From: Alphaproteobacteria bacterium
GTDB lineage: Bacteria > Pseudomonadota > Alphaproteobacteria > Rickettsiales > JADKJE01
DNA: 64,000 bases
Assembly (NCBI GenBank): GCA_016722515.1
Contig: JADKJE010000009.1
Span: 1-64,000 of the forward strand
Reading direction: 5' to 3'
In this document: one piece after another, positions 61,001-64,000 of the stretch
Layout of the letters: each line of letters begins with the position of its first letter
How positions within the stretch are numbered: position 1 is the first letter of the stretch
The notes under the pieces: generated by a model
Database searches by the model: none
What the model was told of the DNA's origin: nothing
What the model saw: the letters and a program-made list of their open reading frames with translations, nothing else
Position numbers and translations under genes: made by a program

Positions 61001-64000
61001 GAATAACAGTTGGGGATTTGACGGGATATTTACCGTTAATAATTTTACGGACTATAATTTTGATGAAATAAATACCTATATGGCGGTGAATGGCCGCAAC
61101 GGTTTGGGTTTGATTAATATTGTGAGTGCCGGTAATGACCGGGCAGAGGGCGGAAATTCCAATTATTCCAACCTTACGAATTCACCGTTCTCGATTACTG
61201 TAGGAGCGGTGAATAAAAATGCAGATATTGGTTCACTGGAAAAACCTGTTTCGCCCTTTTCATCTCCCGGATCATCGATTCTTATTTCAGCGCCTGGGTC
61301 GCATATAACTTCGACAGGGCAATTGCTTGAAAATGCAAATGGTTCCACCTTTGGCAGCGATTATCAAGTAGCTGAGGGAACGTCATTCGCGGCTCCTATT
61401 GTTTCTGGCATTGTTGCGCTGATGCTGGAAGCTAATCCAAATCTTGGTTTCAGGGATGTGCAGGATATCCTGGCGCTAACCGCTAAAAAAGTAAATGACC
61501 CTAATACAGTTTGGATGACGAATAAAGCGGCTAACTGGAATGGTGGTGGTATGCATTTCAGTAAAGACTATGGCTATGGTGAAGTTGACGCATTGGCAGC
61601 CGTACGCCTTGCTGAAACCTGGACGGAAGTCAATGCCGCGCCTAATTATGATGCGGCCACAGGATCGCTTACACCACAAATGGCAATTCAAGACAATAGA
61701 ACCGTTACTTCCACTTTAAATATCTCCAAAGGAGTTGAAATAGAAGCAGTTGAATTGACCGTCAATATTGATCATACCAATATGGGTGATTTAGTGATTA
61801 CGTTAATTTCGCCTAGTGGTACCCGAAGTGTCCTGGCAGACCGGCCAGGTAAAGTTCCAGGAAGTGCAGCAACCGATAAGGGTTTGACGGATGATGAACT
61901 TCATTTCACTTTTTCAAGCCAGCAATTTAGGGGAGAGAAAAGTGCCGGTACATGGAAGTTAGAAATTACAGATGCGGCGGGTAATGATGTTGGCGTCCTG
62001 CATGATTGGCAATTTAAAGCCTATGGTAAACCCATCGATAACCATGACACCTATGTGTTTACGAATGAAGGCAGCGGTTCGGTTACGATTACGGATACAA
62101 CCGGAGAGGATAATATTAATACGGCCGCTATTTCTAAGAATGTATCCGTTAACCTGAATAAATCGGCTCTTTCCCAGTTGGGAAATATGAGTTTTACAAT
62201 TAGCAGTTCGTCTGTGATTGAACATGCCTATACGGGGGATGGAAATGATACGATTACTGGGAATACATCCAATAATCTACTTTTTAGCGGCAGGGGAAAT
62301 GATAGTCTCAGTGGTGACCAGGGTAATGATACCTTAATTGGAAGTTTAGGTGCAGACACGCTTACGGGAGGTGCAGGAATCGATGGTTTTGTGATTCAGA
62401 AAGAGGCGGGACAAACCGATGTTATTACCGATTTTTCTGTAACGCAATCAGGAGAAAAAATCATACTGGAAGGGTATACAGGGTTAAGCTTTGCTACGCT
62501 TACTAAAACCCAACAGGGAAGCGATACGCTTATTCAGTTACCCGATAATCAAAAACTGCTTTTAAAAAATGTGACACTGTCGAAATTGACGGCGGCGCAT
62601 TTTGAATTTGCCAGTGATGTGCCACTTTATCCATCTTATAGTGGCACAAGCGGAAATGACAACTTTGCTTGGCAAGGTAATTCAAGCCGGATTTTATACG
62701 GCCTTGCAGGGAATGATTACTTACTGGGAGGAAATAGCAGCGACATTATTTATGGGGGAACAGGTAATGATACATTAGGCGGTGATTTGGATGATTTGGC
62801 ACCCATAGGTGGCAATGATACGATCTACGGGGAAGATGGCGCCGACAGCGTAGCGGGTGGCGCTGGAAATGACCTAATCTGGGGCGGTGTAGGCAATGAT
62901 ACGATTTATGGCAACACTGATAATGATGAAATTCATGGCGGTGATGGCAATGACGTTTTAGTTGGTGATGATGATTATTCCATATTAACGACAGGTACTA
63001 ATATCCTTTATGGCGATGCAGGGGATGATGTCATGGGTGGCAGTTATGGGAATGACAGCCTTTATGGTGGTGATGGCAATGATGTTATGTCAGGCGAGCC
63101 TGATAGCAATTCAACGCTAGGCGGTAATGACTGGATTCAAGGGGATGCCGGTAGAGACTTACTCTATGGTTCTGCGGGCAATGATACGATTTATGGCGGC
63201 ATTGATGCAGATACCATGTATGGAAGTTTAGGCAATGATGAAATAAGAGGTGAATCTGGGGCTGATATTGTATATGCAGGCGCGGGAAATGATGTGCTTT
63301 ATGGTGGTCTGGATAATGACCTGCTTTTTGGTGAAGATGGCAATGATACATTATGGGGAAAAGACGGTAATGATTCCTTAGATGGTGGGGCTGGAAATGA
63401 TAGTATCGTTGGAAATGGAGGTATGGATCAGCTTGTTGGAAATAGTGGAGATGATATATTAGTCATTGGCGACCAGGATGGTGCAGAAGGCGGAAGTGGT
63501 AATGATCTTTTTGTTTTATCCAGTCTTGCCGCTGATGCCGTTGGTACGCGTTTTATTAAAGATTTTGATATTAATAACTCACTTGAACAAATTGATTTAC
63601 AGCAATTTACTGAAGTGAGAGGTATTCAGGATCTACAGATAACAGCGACAAGTGTGCAGCTAACCGTAAACGGCCAAAGTTCAATGGTGGCTTCCTCACT
63701 TATTTCCCTAACGCACCAAGGAACTCAACACCAATTAACGGTTATTGGTATCGTACCGGCGCAATGCAATAGCGGTGATTTCATATTCGCACCGCCGCCT
63801 ATCACCGCATATGATGATCATATTGAAGTCATTAAAGACGAAGTTTATGATTTTAAATCAGAAAATTTAATCGCAAATGATGCTATTGCAGGTGGCGGCA
63901 CTATTATATTTTCAGCCTTGTCTTCATTACCTGGGCACGGAACCTTGATTCAGCAGTCAGATGGAGGGTATCGTTATACGCCAGAAGCCGGTTTTGTGGG
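58023..64000 (+). CDS. Giant RTX protein with papain-like, FrpC-like, kexin-like and Ig-like domains (continues past window)
   Basis: The frame is open from ATG 58023 to the window end, over 1990 residues. (1) About 1-160: H28 in GYHTYII and C130 in VFGNNCNSV resemble permuted papain-fold (NlpC/PPPDE-like) domains; inference. (2) About 320-480: DLDGNGIELTSF, MDKNGDGKIND, LDGNHDGKIDN and VDANHDGLTD, an EF-hand-rich module seen in FrpC-type proteins. (3) RTX repeats about 530-720. (4) Ig-like about 775-860. (5) S8 subtilase about 885-1205: His946 (THGTMVAG), Asn1038 (SAGND), Ser1121 (GTSFAAP); the Asp box reads E-A-D-F. (6) P-domain about 1210-1336. (7) RTX repeats about 1400-1460 and 1540-1826. 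(8) Ig-like from about 1923. No Sec signal; type I secretion is expected, genes not seen. Confidence 0.88.
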   Translation, partial: MSEVPAYGAIIIGAKPEIDISEYEAGYHTYIIAQFSDGSRYILRAGPEGRNVLSGDVFVVGADSLVPYNFNTDTIHHDWYDVNDSPSTHYYQTQITGTGAEIMALFNSMRAKGSEINDHGYDYEVFGNNCNSVMFELMKSAGLVPILPHDNEGNAIYLFGDHVLSDSDYDIGFDVFIDMISGLTANNHETYTGPNVNNSLFDLTIGNDRVGDLTNAYTTGIVIGGSNYSAWMNFNVLNGDGFFNTVPAGFASDWYRPGGSELSGSNLFGSLGGNVNNFVFQIPGMSEAYQESQDDYNSFLVHMAASFARIDSNHNTSITLVNIDPLILDLDGNGIELTSFQENPVLFNIDSDSHQELTGWVTGGDGIVVMDKNGDGKINDISEMLSEHYTSGVHNGFEALATLDGNHDGKIDNRDSAYQQLRVWVDANHDGLTDQGELKTLTELGVVSINTTHEVTDGEVLEGNNIQAKGVYTLASGQERQAYSIGFIANPDGYEWQLDGEGWKMSDESGFKSFVIGNDAGARVETALEGVTNIYGGGGNDELIGDAGSNWLIGALGSDTLEGGAGNDFLIIDSHDIQDNIDGGEGFDVVQLVDSKGVFFDLNKANIEAVQGGDGNDVIIGNGHTNQFISGGFGNDLITGGGADDVLSGEDGEDLLDGSFGDDLMRGHKGKDILLGGDGNDYLDGGQDADSLVGGKGNDILIGEKGDDTIDGSEGTDTAQFSGNVSDYTFQTLAEGTLVSDKRSDGDGTALLTNIEKLSFKNVDSISITMAAPMPEADMIDINGTSSSYTITASQLLGNDVDFQHDVLHITQITDVLGGTATLNSGNVIFTPQAGYNGVMSFKYVVADSANNQALVYLTSASTQQETMKGFVTLRTPNMPHDPLFMKEWYLTEANIIPVWKDYTGKGVEIGVMEADFVDVTHPDLDANIVTDSKNRTYEPSEINTHGTMVAGIIAAEKNLEGGVGVAYDAKLGTEQFIPGETTAEDYLKYDIVNNSWGFDGIFTVNNFTDYNFDEINTYMAVNGRNGLGLINIVSAGNDRAEGGNSNYSNLTNSPFSITVGAVNKNADIGSLEKPVSPFSSPGSSILISAPGSHITSTGQLLENANGSTFGSDYQVAEGTSFAAPIVSGIVALMLEANPNLGFRDVQDILALTAKKVNDPNTVWMTNKAANWNGGGMHFSKDYGYGEVDALAAVRLAETWTEVNAAPNYDAATGSLTPQMAIQDNRTVTSTLNISKGVEIEAVELTVNIDHTNMGDLVITLISPSGTRSVLADRPGKVPGSAATDKGLTDDELHFTFSSQQFRGEKSAGTWKLEITDAAGNDVGVLHDWQFKAYGKPIDNHDTYVFTNEGSGSVTITDTTGEDNINTAAISKNVSVNLNKSALSQLGNMSFTISSSSVIEHAYTGDGNDTITGNTSNNLLFSGRGNDSLSGDQGNDTLIGSLGADTLTGGAGIDGFVIQKEAGQTDVITDFSVTQSGEKIILEGYTGLSFATLTKTQQGSDTLIQLPDNQKLLLKNVTLSKLTAAHFEFASDVPLYPSYSGTSGNDNFAWQGNSSRILYGLAGNDYLLGGNSSDIIYGGTGNDTLGGDLDDLAPIGGNDTIYGEDGADSVAGGAGNDLIWGGVGNDTIYGNTDNDEIHGGDGNDVLVGDDDYSILTTGTNILYGDAGDDVMGGSYGNDSLYGGDGNDVMSGEPDSNSTLGGNDWIQGDAGRDLLYGSAGNDTIYGGIDADTMYGSLGNDEIRGESGADIVYAGAGNDVLYGGLDNDLLFGEDGNDTLWGKDGNDSLDGGAGNDSIVGNGGMDQLVGNSGDDILVIGDQDGAEGGSGNDLFVLSSLAADAVGTRFIKDFDINNSLEQIDLQQFTEVRGIQDLQITATSVQLTVNGQSSMVASSLISLTHQGTQHQLTVIGIVPAQCNSGDFIFAPPPITAYDDHIEVIKDEVYDFKSENLIANDAIAGGGTIIFSALSSLPGHGTLIQQSDGGYRYTPEAGFV

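Noticed and set aside
63085..63351. Minus-strand His/Tyr-rich frame
   Set aside because: Antisense of RTX nonapeptide repeats.

Overview
This window looks like a chromosomal stretch of an alphaproteobacterium, moderately AT-rich. Three things suggest this: the housekeeping gene orders (rimP-nusA-ylxR-infB-rbfA-truB-rpsO-pnp; yfgM-bamB-der; lgt-midA-pgeF; argF-pyrB-pyrC-ispH), an alphaproteobacterial-type InfB and PurL, and MidA/NDUFAF7 and UbiK homologues. The genus cannot be fixed from sequence alone. The many remnants (IS30 and IS5 pieces, frameshifted genes, truncated paralogues) and the large RTX and TPR-like proteins would fit a host-associated or predatory lifestyle, but that is inference.

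Layout. 1-2.3 kb is a decayed strip: a LysR regulator and a divergent SbtA-like bicarbonate transporter, both broken by several frameshifts, then a broken GNAT acetyltransferase and tRNA-Leu. 2.7-13.1 kb (minus strand) is a DUF4142 gene followed by the translation/RNA operon rimP to pnp, with a good promoter, a leader hairpin that looks like an attenuator, and a strong terminator after pnp. 13.5-25.9 kb holds tRNA-Gly, a DsbD/ScsB-type reductase, YqgE with a histone-like tail, a TPR protein, a stand-alone MnmC2-type oxidoreductase, a TlpA-type thioredoxin, a 1152-residue unrecognised protein with an internal duplication, an amidase and an EamA transporter. 25.9-27.6 kb is a serralysin-type RTX metalloprotease. 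27.8-34.7 kb carries queE-queC-GNAT-queF and apaG-yfgM-bamB-der. 34.9-44.1 kb carries proC-ubiK, lgt-midA-pgeF, the argF-pyrB-pyrC-ispH operon and tRNA-Pro. Two related IS30-type ends in opposite orientation lie at 30.5 and 39.5 kb. 44.2-49.4 kb has a P1B-type ATPase, a small lipoprotein, a short unknown gene and purL.

49.4-64 kb is the accessory island and the most interesting part. A cassette is repeated in tandem. Its parts are a ~300 bp upstream repeat carrying a sigma70-like promoter, a gene for a small exported protein made of two related modules with two conserved cysteines, and the first ~29 codons of a giant RTX gene. Most copies are truncated, frameshifted or chimeric. Only the last copy leads into a full RTX gene, which runs off the window after more than 1990 codons. 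That protein starts with a possible permuted papain-like domain. It then has an EF-hand-rich FrpC-like module, RTX repeats, an Ig-like domain, a kexin-like subtilase with P-domain, more RTX repeats and another Ig-like domain. An IS5 fragment, a truncated cation efflux gene, an unknown gene and a broken methyltransferase gene interrupt the array. It looks like a locus shaped by repeated duplication and recombination, possibly a reservoir for varying the small exported protein or the RTX head. I do not recognise the small-protein family.
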